Positions 37,281-48,287 of a stretch of 64,000 nucleotides of DNA are shown here, in pieces. The first letter of the stretch is position 1; each line of letters begins with the position of its first letter. The stretch is from Trileptium ribeirensis. Taxonomy: Eukaryota; Nematoda; Enoplea; Enoplida; Thoracostomopsidae. The position numbers were made by a program, and so were the translations under genes. The DNA lies in the NCBI GenBank assembly GCA_030248225.1, contig JASANE010026831.1, positions 1 to 64,000 on the forward strand, read 5' to 3'. The notes under the pieces are model-generated. The model did not search any database and was not told where the DNA came from. It saw only the letters and a program-made list of their open reading frames with translations.

Positions 37281-37590
37281 CAGTTACAATATGTCATCAA
37301 AGCTTCTGAATGAAAAGTCTGCAGACGCAATACAAATTAGCCGGTGCTTCTTGGAGCAGATGGAAGCTTTTACAAGAATTGACCGGGAAACGTACAAAAT
37401 GTTCCATAATATTCTATTTTAATCATAATCAATTCTTAGGATTTTATCAGTACCATATCATGTTGTTGTTATTTGCACCGTGATAATACGTCATACAGAT
37501 AACGAAATGACTTATAAATTGTTGAACGAAGCTTATAATATTATATAAGCCTCGTTCATCGACTTATAAGACATTTGGTATCTGGTTCGC

Positions 37591-38150
37591 GTATTATATA
37601 ATTTATATATAGTCAAATGGCCAGCCTTTGCCTTTACCATGGATCTCAAATATTGTTAACCTTTAGAAGATATACTCATTTGTGCCTATATAATTTATAT
37701 GTAGTCAAATGGCCAGCCTTCGCCTTTACCATGGATCTCAAATATTGTTAACCTTTAGAAGATATACTCATTTGTGCCTATATAATTTATATGTAGTCAA
37801 ATGGCCAGCCTTCGCCTTTAATATGGATCTTAAATATTGTTAACCTTTAGAAGATATACTCATTTGTGCCTATATAATTTATATGTAGTCAAATGGCCAG
37901 CCTTCGCCTTTACCATGGATCTCAAATATTGTTAACCTTTAGAAGATATACTCATTTGTGCCTATATAATTTATATGTAGTCAAATGGCCAGCCTTCGCC
38001 TTTACCATGGATCTCAAATATTGTTAACCTTTAGAAGGTATACTCATTTGTGCCTATATAATTTATATGTAGTCAACTGGCCAACGTTCGCCTTTACCAT
38101 GGATCTCAAATATTGTTAACCTTTAGAAGATATACTCATTTGTGCCCATA
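37591..38150. repeat. tandem array, 92-bp unit, six copies
   Basis: AGTCAAATGGCCAGCC starts at 37611, 37703, 37795, 37887, 37979 and (as AGTCAACTGGCCAACG) 38071, a step of exactly 92 bases. Each unit also has TTTACCATGGATCTCAAATA and GTTAACCTTTAGAAGATATA. Copies differ at only a few bases. Confidence 0.97.
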
Positions 38151-40492
38151 TACGTAAATAAAAAGATCAAGATGAGCTTTATGAGTCTACGGGGTATATT
38201 TAGCATGCGAGCTCCATATGGTATAATGTAAACTTACCTGAATTAGAACGTACCTAACTCAAAGCTGTCTATGCTTGACCCTACCTAAGAAAAGGTCGAG
38301 TGACAATGCCCGTGTTTAATCAGAAAATTATCTAATAAAACTGATATAAAGTTAGGTTGTCAAGTGAAACAAGATTTGTAAATAATTGAATTTTGTTTTA
38401 TCCAATGTCGCTAGCCAAAGATAGTGGCCTGGAGGTATTATAGTAACCTATTACAATAAACACACTTCTATTAATTATACTCTATTACTGCTACACAGTC
38501 TTTTTGTTCAAGTTGTGAATTTATATGTCAAATGTTTAGTAATTATTACATGTCAACAATAGGTTCAATATAAAATATTATATTATCGCACGATATTCGC
38601 GACGCTAAAACGTTATAACGATCAGTGTTATGTTTTTTCCTACAAACTACGACAAAAATCCCTGAATTAGCTTTATGTGCGGTCGCCGAATAATAGGGTT
38701 ATCTTCCAAAGTAATTTTTGCAAGGAGTAAATTTCAGGAAATATTCAAATACACAGGATTTCATAATAAAACATGCCTTAGCAATTTAGCCAAAAGCCCA
38801 AGAAGTTGCGGAATTTCGTATTTTGCATGCATAAATGCATTAGGGCAAGATATGTGTAAGTGGTCTTAACGTGCGAATTTTACACACAAATACTCATAAT
38901 GTATAAAAATTTAACTGAAACACAAATTTATCAGATTCTGGGGGTGAAACGGAGCAAATTGGTAGTCTACGTCGGATCAAGATTTTCAAGATAAATTAGA
39001 CTATATGTCAGGAAATCGGTTGGAAGTGTGTTAATTTGGTGGGATCGATGCCATTTTGTGTGACGGTGACGTATGGACGACCCAATCAATGTGTTACGTA
39101 ATACTGTTTTTATTTTTGTTCTCAAAGAAATATATGTAGTGACGGTGTATCAAACTGCTTGCAATGGAGTGCGTTAACAGCGGAATTTTGTGTGCTACAA
39201 AATTAAAATTTGACCTCTGACCTTGGATTTATATATTTTTTGCCAGAAATATTGCTTCATAGCAACTTGGCAGTGTTAAATTTCTAAGATTTTATCTAAA
39301 ATTTTAAAGGGCTATTTCCACACTAGCAATACTACACATTGTCAAAACATAACAAACCGTCACATAATTCATGACTAGCTTTGGCTTTCCTTTGTTCCTG
39401 GCCATCATCGGTGATGTATATATATGTATAAGTTCTCAATTTTAATTTTTTCAATTTGTATGGAAATACTAAACAATTAGTATTTGTAGTGCTGTTATGT
39501 GCACTGATGGCTAAATTTGCCAAAAGTGTTAAATTATAGACTTGTATGCTGTTCGAAAGGTGAAGACTATTCAGGTATCGGATTTCTAAACGATACAGCG
39601 CCACCCAATTTAGCATTATTTAAGTACGAAAGATGTACGGACCGCCTAAACTATAACATTTGCTTTATTTTTCACATATACTTCGGTATTACAAATCTCG
39701 AATCATCGCAATGTTGTACAATGAAACTTTGCCCATCTGTGCTGTGCTACAACTAGGATGAACCTTAAATAAATTTTTCGAGATATGATAAAACTGGATG
39801 AAAAGCCAGGTTTAGCGACTTTGTATGGGTAAAAGCAGATAAAATGGATAAAAATGTGGATGTAGGTGCACATACTACCAAGTGCCGGCGCAACGTCGGC
39901 CGGCTATCGGTCTGCGTGATTGCCGGACGCTTTAGGTCAATATCGTACTTTCCCTAGTGTTACTTATCGGTCTAGATACGACAGTTTCGGCTAATATTTG
40001 TCGCCTAACAGATTACAGGCATTTACCGACGTGGACCGGTTGTGCCGGCGATTTTTATAGGGGAACGGTGCAGCGGAGCTCAACCGCGTCGTTTGCACCG
40101 CAGTCACTACTACAAGGCACGGGTATTACCTTAAACAAATATATTTAACATATTAAAGCCGTAGATATAAAAAATAAACAAAACTTGACAGCTCATGTAT
40201 CACAGCTTTTGTCTACATGGTGCTTTCTATATATATCACAGGTAAAATCGCCAGCCGAAATATTATACCTTTGCTAATCTATCACAGAAAACATCACCGG
40301 GCACAATTAGCGCATGGCTATTGTTCGCCGGTCAAAATATATAAACATATTTATAAACATGGTATCCCACTGTAATATGCAAGTATTGTGGTACATATCA
40401 CAGATGAGAGAGATCACAGTTTTGGATGCCGGAAAATATTTACACAAAGGGGAGAGGACTTCATTTCCACCGGGCATAAGTATACCACAGAT
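38151..40492. other. spacer, no gene seen
   Basis: AT-rich; frames up to 94 codons (39616-39332, minus) carry no known domain. A moderately GC-rich patch at 39885-40130 is unassigned. Confidence 0.45.
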
Positions 40493-40502
40493 ATATATGT
40501 GG

Positions 40503-40774
40503 CCGTGTGGCGCAGTGGTTAGAGCCCGGGTCTCACATCATGAGGTCGCGTGCTCGAGCTCTCTTGTGCGTATAATCTACTTGAGCAAGAGACTAAGGCC
40601 ATGCTGCTCCAGAGTACTCACCTGTTAAATGGGTACGAACTTGCTCAGAAGGTAAACAGAGTTGCCGTGTGAGGAACTGGCATCCCTTCACGGCTTGTGC
40701 TTCGCTAACTCTATCTGCGTTGCCACGAAACGGAAGCTCAGCACCCTCACCCTGCGTATAACTTGGGACCTGTA
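40503..40774 (+). mobile_element. tRNA-derived SINE, about 272 bp
   Basis: The head GGCCGTGTGGCGCAGTGGTT is a tRNA 5' half with RNA-polymerase-III box A (TGGCGCAGTGG). A box-B-like GTCGCGTGCTCGAGCTC follows at tRNA spacing (40546-40563). About 200 bases of unrelated tail end in CTTGGGACCTGTA. The 10-base ATATATATGT lies immediately before (40493-40502) and after (40775-40784), consistent with target-site duplication, though low in complexity. SINEs are copied by a partner LINE; a LINE relic lies just downstream on the same strand. Confidence 0.8.
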
Positions 40775-40784
40775 ATATATATGT

Positions 40785-41214
40785 ATTAAGTCTAATTTAT
40801 ATATTAATAATATAGAAAACGTCTACGTCGTGCAAGATGGAAGCGAGTGTGCTCGTGCAACCCGTCGGGTGAACGCAACTTCGGTTTTTATTAGCCTTGT
40901 TGGGTGTCCCATGGCGGACACGACAGCACTACGATCCACGGAGAAGTCATTCCGACTAATGTCAGCTCTGGTAATGTTCTACTGCCTTATGGGCCAAATA
41001 TTGTGTAACAAAAGGCAGGATGGCAATACCCTAACGGAAAGATGTCAAATCCCTCCTTAGGTCATAAAAGTTGCGGACTTGAAACACGTGTTAAAACTTC
41101 CGGAATCCATTCTGAATAACAGCTCACAAACATTTGTGAATCCTACCGCGTTCGGGAAGCCGACGCGCGCGGGGCTACAACTCCTGACTATGTGACAAGC
41201 ATGCTATTGGCTGT
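40785..41214. other. between SINE and LINE endonuclease relic
   Basis: A 76-codon frame (40830-41060) and a few following codons run toward the LINE relic. They could be an upstream part of that element, but no motif is visible. Confidence 0.35.
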
Positions 41215-42800
41215 AAATAAATTCAATTCCACAAAATTGGCTATGACAATTGGACACTGAAACGTCCGGATGTTCCTACGGGATGGTTGGTATACTGACC
41301 TACTAGCGGAATCGCTACAGCGGCGAAATATGGATATGTGTCTTCTGTGTGAAACAAGTTTACCTCACCATGGTAAGATTACGATCTTCTCCAAGAACAG
41401 CCAGTACGGATTATTTATTGCCAGCGCAACAAGCTGTCAGAAAGGCGTCGGCATCGGTATCAGAAATACAGCGAAGAATCCCGATGTCCTGGGTGGTCTA
41501 GACTAGGTTGGCTACGCGCGCGGGCTGTACCTGAAAACTTTACTATAATAGTAGCGTATGAACCAACCAACACTTACACTGACGAGGACAGAAATGATTT
41601 CTTCAATTCACTATTCGAACTCATTAAAGACGCACCCCGCAGCGAATTCCTCGTTGTAGGAAGTAATTTGAATGCTCAACTCGGACGACGGCTATCAGGA
41701 GTAGAAGATGTTTTGGCCAGGTTTTCACAAATTACTCGTTGTGAAAACTGCTTTCGTCTGCTATCTTTCGCACAGTACTTCTCGGCAAGCACACTTTAAA
41801 CACAAAAAGCCGCACCTGCAGTCTTTGCGATGACCAAAGAATCGGTACTATCACCTAGATCATTTCTTTCTAAGTTACAAATGGAAATTATCAGTACAAG
41901 ATTGCCGTAACTACCGGGCCACCTGTTAGCAAAGCTGGCTCTTGGACTCGAATCAAAATTAGCTCGACTTTTCGAATCCAAACCAGACAGCTCGCCTGCG
42001 CAAGATTTTTAGAAATACAAAGCACGACAGACCAGCAGAATCACCTACACTGCAGAAAAAACACACTTCGTTTTGATCTTGAAGAAAGCGGTAACTCTCA
42101 ACGTAAAAAGTAATAAAGCAGCATTTATAATTGATTATTAATAGATTATAAATAGGCCAATCAGATTTCTCGAAAGACTTCAAAAAACTATATAAGCTGA
42201 TCCTAGAATTGATTTACAAATCTCTGAAAAACATATGTATGATCAAAGATCGATCTGTATTCGAAACAACATCGGAAATTGGTCGATTAGCGAGGTGGTG
42301 AAAACATTTTATGCAACTATTCAGCGAACGTCTTCCAGAAGCTCCACTGAGATTGGAAGACATCGAATTTCAAGGTTACTACGACAGCAACATCCAAGAA
42401 AACAGCCCTGGCGTGCATGATGTTTTGAAAACGATTCATAGCTTACGTAATGGACATGCAGCAGGCGTTGATAACTTATCCCCAGAATAATTCACCATAC
42501 TCAACAATCAGCTGTTTTAAAGCTAATTAGGCTCTATGGTATGATGTGGAAGGCCGAACACATTCCGACCGAATGAAGAACGGCCATGTCGTTACTGTTT
42601 CACAATAAAGGAGACAAAGCCGGATGTTCTAAGTACCGAGGAATTTCGATGTTGCGCATTGCGTTTAAAATAGTCGAAGCTGCTATAGCTGAATGTTTTA
42701 AACATATCCGTGATTAAGTCACACGAGAATCCCAACGTGGCTTCCGTGCAAGTAGAAGCACGATAGATCAATGTTCTTTCTGCGCACAGTATTACAAACA
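41215..42800 (+). pseudogene. non-LTR retrotransposon (LINE, RTE/CR1-like), endonuclease and reverse transcriptase relic
   Basis: The endonuclease part starts AMTIGH-stop-NVRMFLRDG (normally IGTWNVR), passes RRNMDMCLLCE, then YEPTNTYTDEDRNDFFNSLF and FLVVGSNLNAQLG, where a GDFNA motif is expected. The reverse-transcriptase part has SLRNGHAAGVDNLSPE, HNKGDKAGCSKYRGISMLRI and SQRGFRASRSTIDQCS, matching the conserved fingers blocks. It stops before the palm YADD region. Several stops and frameshifts (e.g. 41258-41260) show that it is dead. RTE/CR1 elements copy their RNA by nicking genomic DNA. Placement within the LINE groups is by eye. Confidence 0.88.
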
Positions 42801-43917
42801 CGTTATCAGTACTGCCAGCCGACAATATAGTAATCTTGCCTATTATCGTCACTTTCCTAATACCGTCAATACTAAGATTAGTAGCCAAAATCAATGTCTT
42901 CCACTCAACCTATCGCCCTGTAAAAACTTATGATCGTACATATGTGTGCATTCAACATTTTCCATAAATTTGTAACTTAATTGAAACTTTTTCAACTTAA
43001 TTGAAACTTCGACGTCGGCAGAGAAAGAAGTATTTTTGGTGTTTTTGTTTTGCTTGTACTAGTGCTTGAGTTTTTTGTTAACACTTTATGTAGTGTATTT
43101 ATGTGTAGACAAATTATATGTGAAACCATTCGATTGCTCGTAGTACGAGGAATGCTAATATACTTACCGCGTTTCGATTTGTTTTATAGACAACTAACAA
43201 TATGTAATTGAAAGTTGTGCTAGCTACTGCCTTTCATCGGCACTTTGTAATAGCTACTTTCCTATTATCGTCACTTTTGCCTAATATCGTCACTATATTT
43301 TCAACAGGTTTATATATGCTCGAATTGGTAGGATAGTTTAGCAGGGATCACACCAATATACATTAGTTAGATGTGAGTTTGCCGGTAGAGTGGTTAGCAT
43401 GAACTTACAGAATACCACTGCAGTAAATTCATTCGCTTATTTGCATGCGAATTGGAAATCTTTCAAGCGCTACACTATTAGTGTTGTATGCATGCAAATA
43501 TTGAGAATTTTTAAGGTTGTAATTTATGCCGGGTAACCCTTAATCTTTGACTTGCGCTTTTGAAAATTAGACTTTTCCATTTTGCCCCATTGTGGCATGA
43601 TGAGTTATGATGCTACGCATGTTGTGCTATAGTTCTGGAAGTAATTTTTGCAACGTGGTCCTATTGTGCATGACTGCTCTCATTACGACGATACCACACT
43701 ACTCAGTATTAGCCTAACTACCAGATCTTTGCAAAAACTGATGATAAGGTTCGCGAAGACAAAATTAATTTTAAAAATTGTAGCAGATCAGTTTTTTAAT
43801 TTCAATTAGGTAAATTGATATAATTGCTAATTTTTGTGTTTTCTTGTTTCTTTTGATACATTTTTGTATTATTATATCTTTATCCGTAATACCCAGGATT
43901 TAATACATATATATATT
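42801..43917. other. spacer with a repeated ATTATCGTCAC motif
   Basis: TTGCCTATTATCGTCACTTT near 42837 recurs as TTTCCTATTATCGTCACTTT near 43258, followed by TTGCCTAATATCGTCAC. No gene is seen between; it may be the edges of a small element. Confidence 0.4.
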
Positions 43918-45556
43918 ATGGCGAGAGTTAAAAATACTTCACGTATCAGTAAATCTCGAAAGTATACCAGAGCAACTAAGGCAGTGTCAACAGCAACCAA
44001 AAGTGCAAAAAAATCCGGCGTCAGCAATGGGACAGCTCTGCTATGGTACAGGCACTACATCAACTAACTGAAGAAATACGAAGCAGGTTTCTAGCCGTGG
44101 ATTTTTCAGAAGAAAACCAGCGTAAATACGCCTTATGTTAGTACAATGCTTATTAATCGCGGTTGTGGAGCGATTTTCAAATTGAACCCGCTTAATTCGC
44201 TATTAGCAATCGACATACAATACTCCGTATTGTATACACATCACACATTACTAAAACTTTCGCCTGTTAAAATTAATTGAGGAAAAATTTATTTCAATTA
44301 ATTTTAAGTTATCTGCTGGTACTACTTGCGTTTAGTTTTGCTTAACCTACTGCTATAAGCTTTTGCATTTTGATTCATCTTCGCTGCTGACAATTGAAAC
44401 ATTGCGTCTGTATATACTTAGTGAATTGCGTGGTTTACTTAACATATTCGGTATAATTTAACCATAGCAATATTCAAGATCATCCTTATAGTCGTACATC
44501 AATTCATCTCCTAAGGTCCAGACAGCGAGTCCGTTTACCTTGCGCTAAAAAGGCAACCGGCCGTTGGTCCCTAATGTTCGAAATTCTTCAAAATTGGGCA
44601 TAATGTGACACGCATAACTAATCAACGCTAATGTTTAGATCAAATTTCTGGCACCTCGTCTTTACCCTCTTTATCGGTGTAAACCATTTTTACGTTACAT
44701 TACGCTTAAATCATAAAAATATTTTTTACTTGCGTAGCTACTAGCCTTTGGTAGATTGATCTTTTAATACATGTTTAGTCTATCTTCATGCAAATTTGGA
44801 CTTACTACTTCCGAGAAAATTTTAATGGTACTTGGGATTTCGCCGACCAAGGTGCTTTTGCATAGTATATATGTGTTTGCTATTACCCCAAATGAACAAA
44901 CCGATAAAATAAAAAATACGGAATCTGACTGCAGTGGTAAAAGGTTATGTTTTTTGCAATAGCCAGAAAATGCTGAAATGCCTTTACACTGCGTTGCATA
45001 ACGCGATCACCAATCACTACTTTCCGAATAGTTTCTTGTTGTTACACATGTTATTAACTGCTATATTTTCTACACTGTAATACTTCACAAATCGAAGAAA
45101 ATTATCACTGTTGTCATATACTACGTTTGAAAATATATTGCAGGCAGCTTTCGTGGTCTTCAAAACATCGCAAAGTTGTACGCAGTTCCTCGCATGACCT
45201 TATGGAATCGGTTTATTAAAGAATTAACGCACGGAAGTTACCTAGCTGGACGTCAAACAAAAATGCGGGAAGCAGATGAAGCTGAACTTCGCGTATCGAG
45301 AACGGCTGTCCACTTACTGTGGATGAAATACGTTCGCTGGCATATGACTTTTGGGAAACGAACAACATAAGTCACACGTTTAATCATCGAGAAAAACCTG
45401 CTGGTTGGAAGTGGTGGGTTAAATTTCGTCAGACATCCTGAACTTTCGTTAAGAAAACCTGCAACATGTTCCTTAAACCGTGCATTAGGCATAGAAAAGA
45501 AAAGGGTACATGTGAATCGGGTGAATCTCTTGGATTACTGAGCTATATTGAAATGA
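43918..45556 (+). pseudogene. pogo/Tigger-like transposase, N-terminal DNA-binding half, decayed
   Basis: An ATG at 43918 opens a basic stretch (MARVKNTSRISKSRKY). After a one-base-class shift in an A-run near 44010 it reads QQWDSSAMVQALHQLTEEIR. A GT donor at 44087 and an AG acceptor ending at 45147 would join in frame to SFRGLQNIAKLYAVPRMTLW, a psq-type helix-turn-helix. Then, with shifts near 45295 and 45425, come PLTVDEIRSLAYDFWETNNI, HREKPAGWKWWVKF and PELSLRKPATCSLNRALGI, the CENP-B/Tc5 DNA-binding block. The DDE catalytic domain is absent. The family moves by cut-and-paste in the nucleus. At least three frameshifts make it non-functional. Confidence 0.85.
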
Positions 45557-47319
45557 AAAATGACAATGAATTTTCAACTCCGACAAACACACACGCAAGT
45601 TTCGTTTCAAACCACATCCGAAACGATATACAACAAAGAATCAAATATTGAATATTGCACATTTAACTAGGTATTTTAGCAACCAAAGACTGACTGTATC
45701 CTGAAACGTGAGCAACTGCTAAAAACAGTAGACTGCGCAACCAACACACAAAACAAACATGTATGCTGAAAGCCAAAAACAACTATGAAAAATCTAAAAA
45801 AGCAATGCAAAAAATAAACCGTTTGCTTGCGGTTAGCTATAATAAAAAATATAGTTTCATTTTTTGTATAGGGTGCTGTCAATTTTATTATACACTTGCG
45901 GAGCAGTGTACGAAATTCATTATAATGTACATAAACTTATTATAATATACTCCTTCGTGCAGACCTGTTTTATTATGTTTCTCACAATTTATTGCTTTAT
46001 ATTAATATTTATAGCTCTAAAATTGCTATTTATGTGTTGTTACTGTAGTTGTACACAAGACAATTCACGAAATAAAACAGTCACCCATATGATCATGAGC
46101 TGAAACTGATTATCTTACGGTATAAATGTTCCATTCGTTTTAAGCGAGATACAGTCAGAGGCGTGTACCACTGTCACGGGTGCCGTGGGGCTGTTGTTGC
46201 GGGCAATTATTATCCCAGGCAATTCTTACTCCATATAAACCCTCGTGCCAACATTCTACTTTTAAAGGGTTGCTCGCGCTTTGCGGGATGTTGGATGGCG
46301 GCGGTGGTGATAAGCTTTCAAAAAGTAGGACTACCACGATTCCATCTAGCTCAGTGGCTAGGTTTCGATATACGTAATCAGCTATATTCATCAAGGTTTA
46401 ACAAATTTTTTTATCTTTTTAACGCATATAACAAAACATCATTCTCGTAACGTCTTGAATACCCCAAGCCGTGAAGCCTTTCATAACTTCAAAATGATTC
46501 GCCCCAGTATTTTTTAAATATATGCACAAAATTGTCCCAGACCTTCAGTTCCCAAACGCAGTCGGATGATATTCCGATTAAACCAATTTTCGAATCGCTT
46601 TCGATTCCAGCTCTACAATTGCCGTATAAAAGATAAGATGGAGTATTAAGCAGGGCGTCGGTTGGCAATAACTATCTCCGTTGCCCATATAAAACCACCA
46701 ATTTTTGAAAAAATCTACCAAAACTACGATATACATCTCGTGCTTCTGAAATTGATATCAAATCGACACCCACTTACATCATGATCGTAGCAGCAACAGG
46801 AACAGACCACAGCTCCGGCTCGGAAGCAGCAAACGTCGGATTTACTCGTTCGATGTCACGCGTTCCGCATATTATGCATATAGTAACGCACAGAAACTAT
46901 ATCCAGCATTGCATTTCGACCTCTATGTCAAGTCAACGCCTGGGCCTCAATGCTATCCCGCCTGCATGCAACTTTTCCAGAGTGCGCAATTGTTCGTCCC
47001 GGCAGTAATCATGCGCGCGTGAATTGTTCCGTGAGCGCCGCAAGTTTTCGTCAGGTTCTTGAAAAACAATTCACCATCATTATTTTTACAGTGCTTTTTG
47101 AAAATTAGCTCTCAGCTCCCTGTCAGTTAAGCCATTCGGATGGTTCACGTCTTCGACAAATTAATGAACATCACCAAAGTCAGTATAATGCTTTTCAGAA
47201 CGTTGCACGACGATGTAATTATCACTAAAATTTTCCTGAATTTTATGTATTAGCTCAAAACCAATGTCAAATTAATTATTATAGATCAATCAAATGCATA
47301 CATGCTCATATGTTGGGGT
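45557..47319. other. spacer, no gene seen
   Basis: AT-rich. A 46345-46372 patch has a tRNA-box-A-like TAGCTCAGTGG, but the spacing to any box B is wrong. Frames up to 95 codons show no domain. Confidence 0.4.
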
Positions 47320-47505
47320 ACCCCCTGAAGCTCCCACCTTCCTCTCACATCGAGGCTATCACCCCGACAGGTGGTCCACCCCTGCAGACGGGTGGTGGAA
47401 CCCCCTCTCCCTAAACCCGTCTGGCGGCACCACAGGCGCTGACGGCGCCGCCTCTCCTCCCTTACACACCCGCAACCCCGAGGGCTTGGCTGCCCCTTAG
47501 ACTTC
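47320..47505. other. GC-rich island of unknown origin
   Basis: About 185 bases of high G+C (CCCCCTGAAGCTCCC, GGCGCTGACGGCGCCGCC) in AT-rich surroundings. Both strands have open frames of 68-77 codons because stops are rare in such composition. No domain is recognised. Confidence 0.4.
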
Positions 47506-47524
47506 GTACCTCGTTTCATGTATA

Positions 47525-47715
47525 GCCTAAAGGAGTAATAATCGCCTACGGGAGTAATAATTGCCTAAAGGGAGTAAAACTTGCCTGGCATAGAGAGTAA
47601 TAATTGCCCAGGCAATAACTACTGGGAGTAATAATTGCCCAAACAATAATTACATGGAGTAATAACTGCCCAGGTCATTATTACTCCGAGTGTAATAATT
47701 ACCTGGAGTAAATGA
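47525..47715. repeat. degenerate GGGAGTAATAATTGCC minisatellite with inverted units
   Basis: GGAGTAATAATTGCCTAAA-like units recur about eight times at irregular 20-35-base spacing. One is inverted (TCATTATTACTCCGAG near 47676), so the block contains local hairpins such as GGAGTAATAACTG with its inverse. Confidence 0.75.
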
Positions 47716-47945
47716 TTGTCCGGTATACCGTGCTGCCCACAGTTTACTGGTACTAAGTGAATTTTTCAGCTTACATCCATCAGATCTATCAATTGAGTCG
47801 ATAGTCACAATGTACGAATGTATGCCATGCAATGTGTTGCGGGGACGCTGCTGGATACAATTCTTCGTTATCGGGTAGTCAACTGCATTGCTTAAACTAC
47901 TTACCCGCTCAGAAACACGATCGGTTGACGGTTTACTGCAACTGT
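47716..47945. other. spacer
   Basis: No gene or repeat seen. Confidence 0.4.
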
Positions 47946-47953
47946 CTACAACT

Positions 47954-48279
47954 CAGGGGCGTAGCCAGCAAATCTTGTGAGGGGGAACGACACGGAAATT
48001 TGTAGGGGGCACCATTCAAAAACTTTTTTCAGTAGCATTTGTGAATAAGTTGTAGCAGAAATGTAGCTAGTGGGTAATTTCGTAAGTATCAAAATGCAAC
48101 AAAAACTGTTATGGAGACAAATGTAAATATATTAATGTGTTTTGCAAATTGTTTGCAAATTTGTGTTATCAAAATATATTTTTGAGTCTAACCCAGGGGA
48201 CCGCTCTGTGCCATACGGAGGTGCACGCTATGCCACTCGGGGCGCACGCCCGCCACGCCCCCCTTTGGCTACGTTCATG
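47954..48279. mobile_element. non-autonomous hAT-like element (326 bp) with 8-bp target-site duplication
   Basis: The left end CAGGGGCGTAGCCAGC is a familiar animal hAT terminus. The right end read on the minus strand is CATGAACGTAGCCAAAGG, sharing the CGTAGCCA core. CTACAACT lies directly before (47946-47953) and directly after (48280-48287), an exact 8-base duplication. The inside has the usual G-rich run (GAGGGGGAACG) near one end and C-rich run (CACGCCCCCC) near the other. There is no coding capacity. Confidence 0.88.
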
Positions 48280-48287
48280 CTACAACT

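Noticed and set aside
43918..44067. Histone H3/CENP-A-like N-terminus (MARVKNTSR...)
   Set aside because: The first residues resemble H3, but the continuation in the next frame and the downstream helix-turn-helix match a pogo-like transposase, not a histone fold.
46345..46375. tRNA-like string TAGCTCAGTGG...GGTTTCGATAT
   Set aside because: Boxes A and B are far too close together and there is no cloverleaf.
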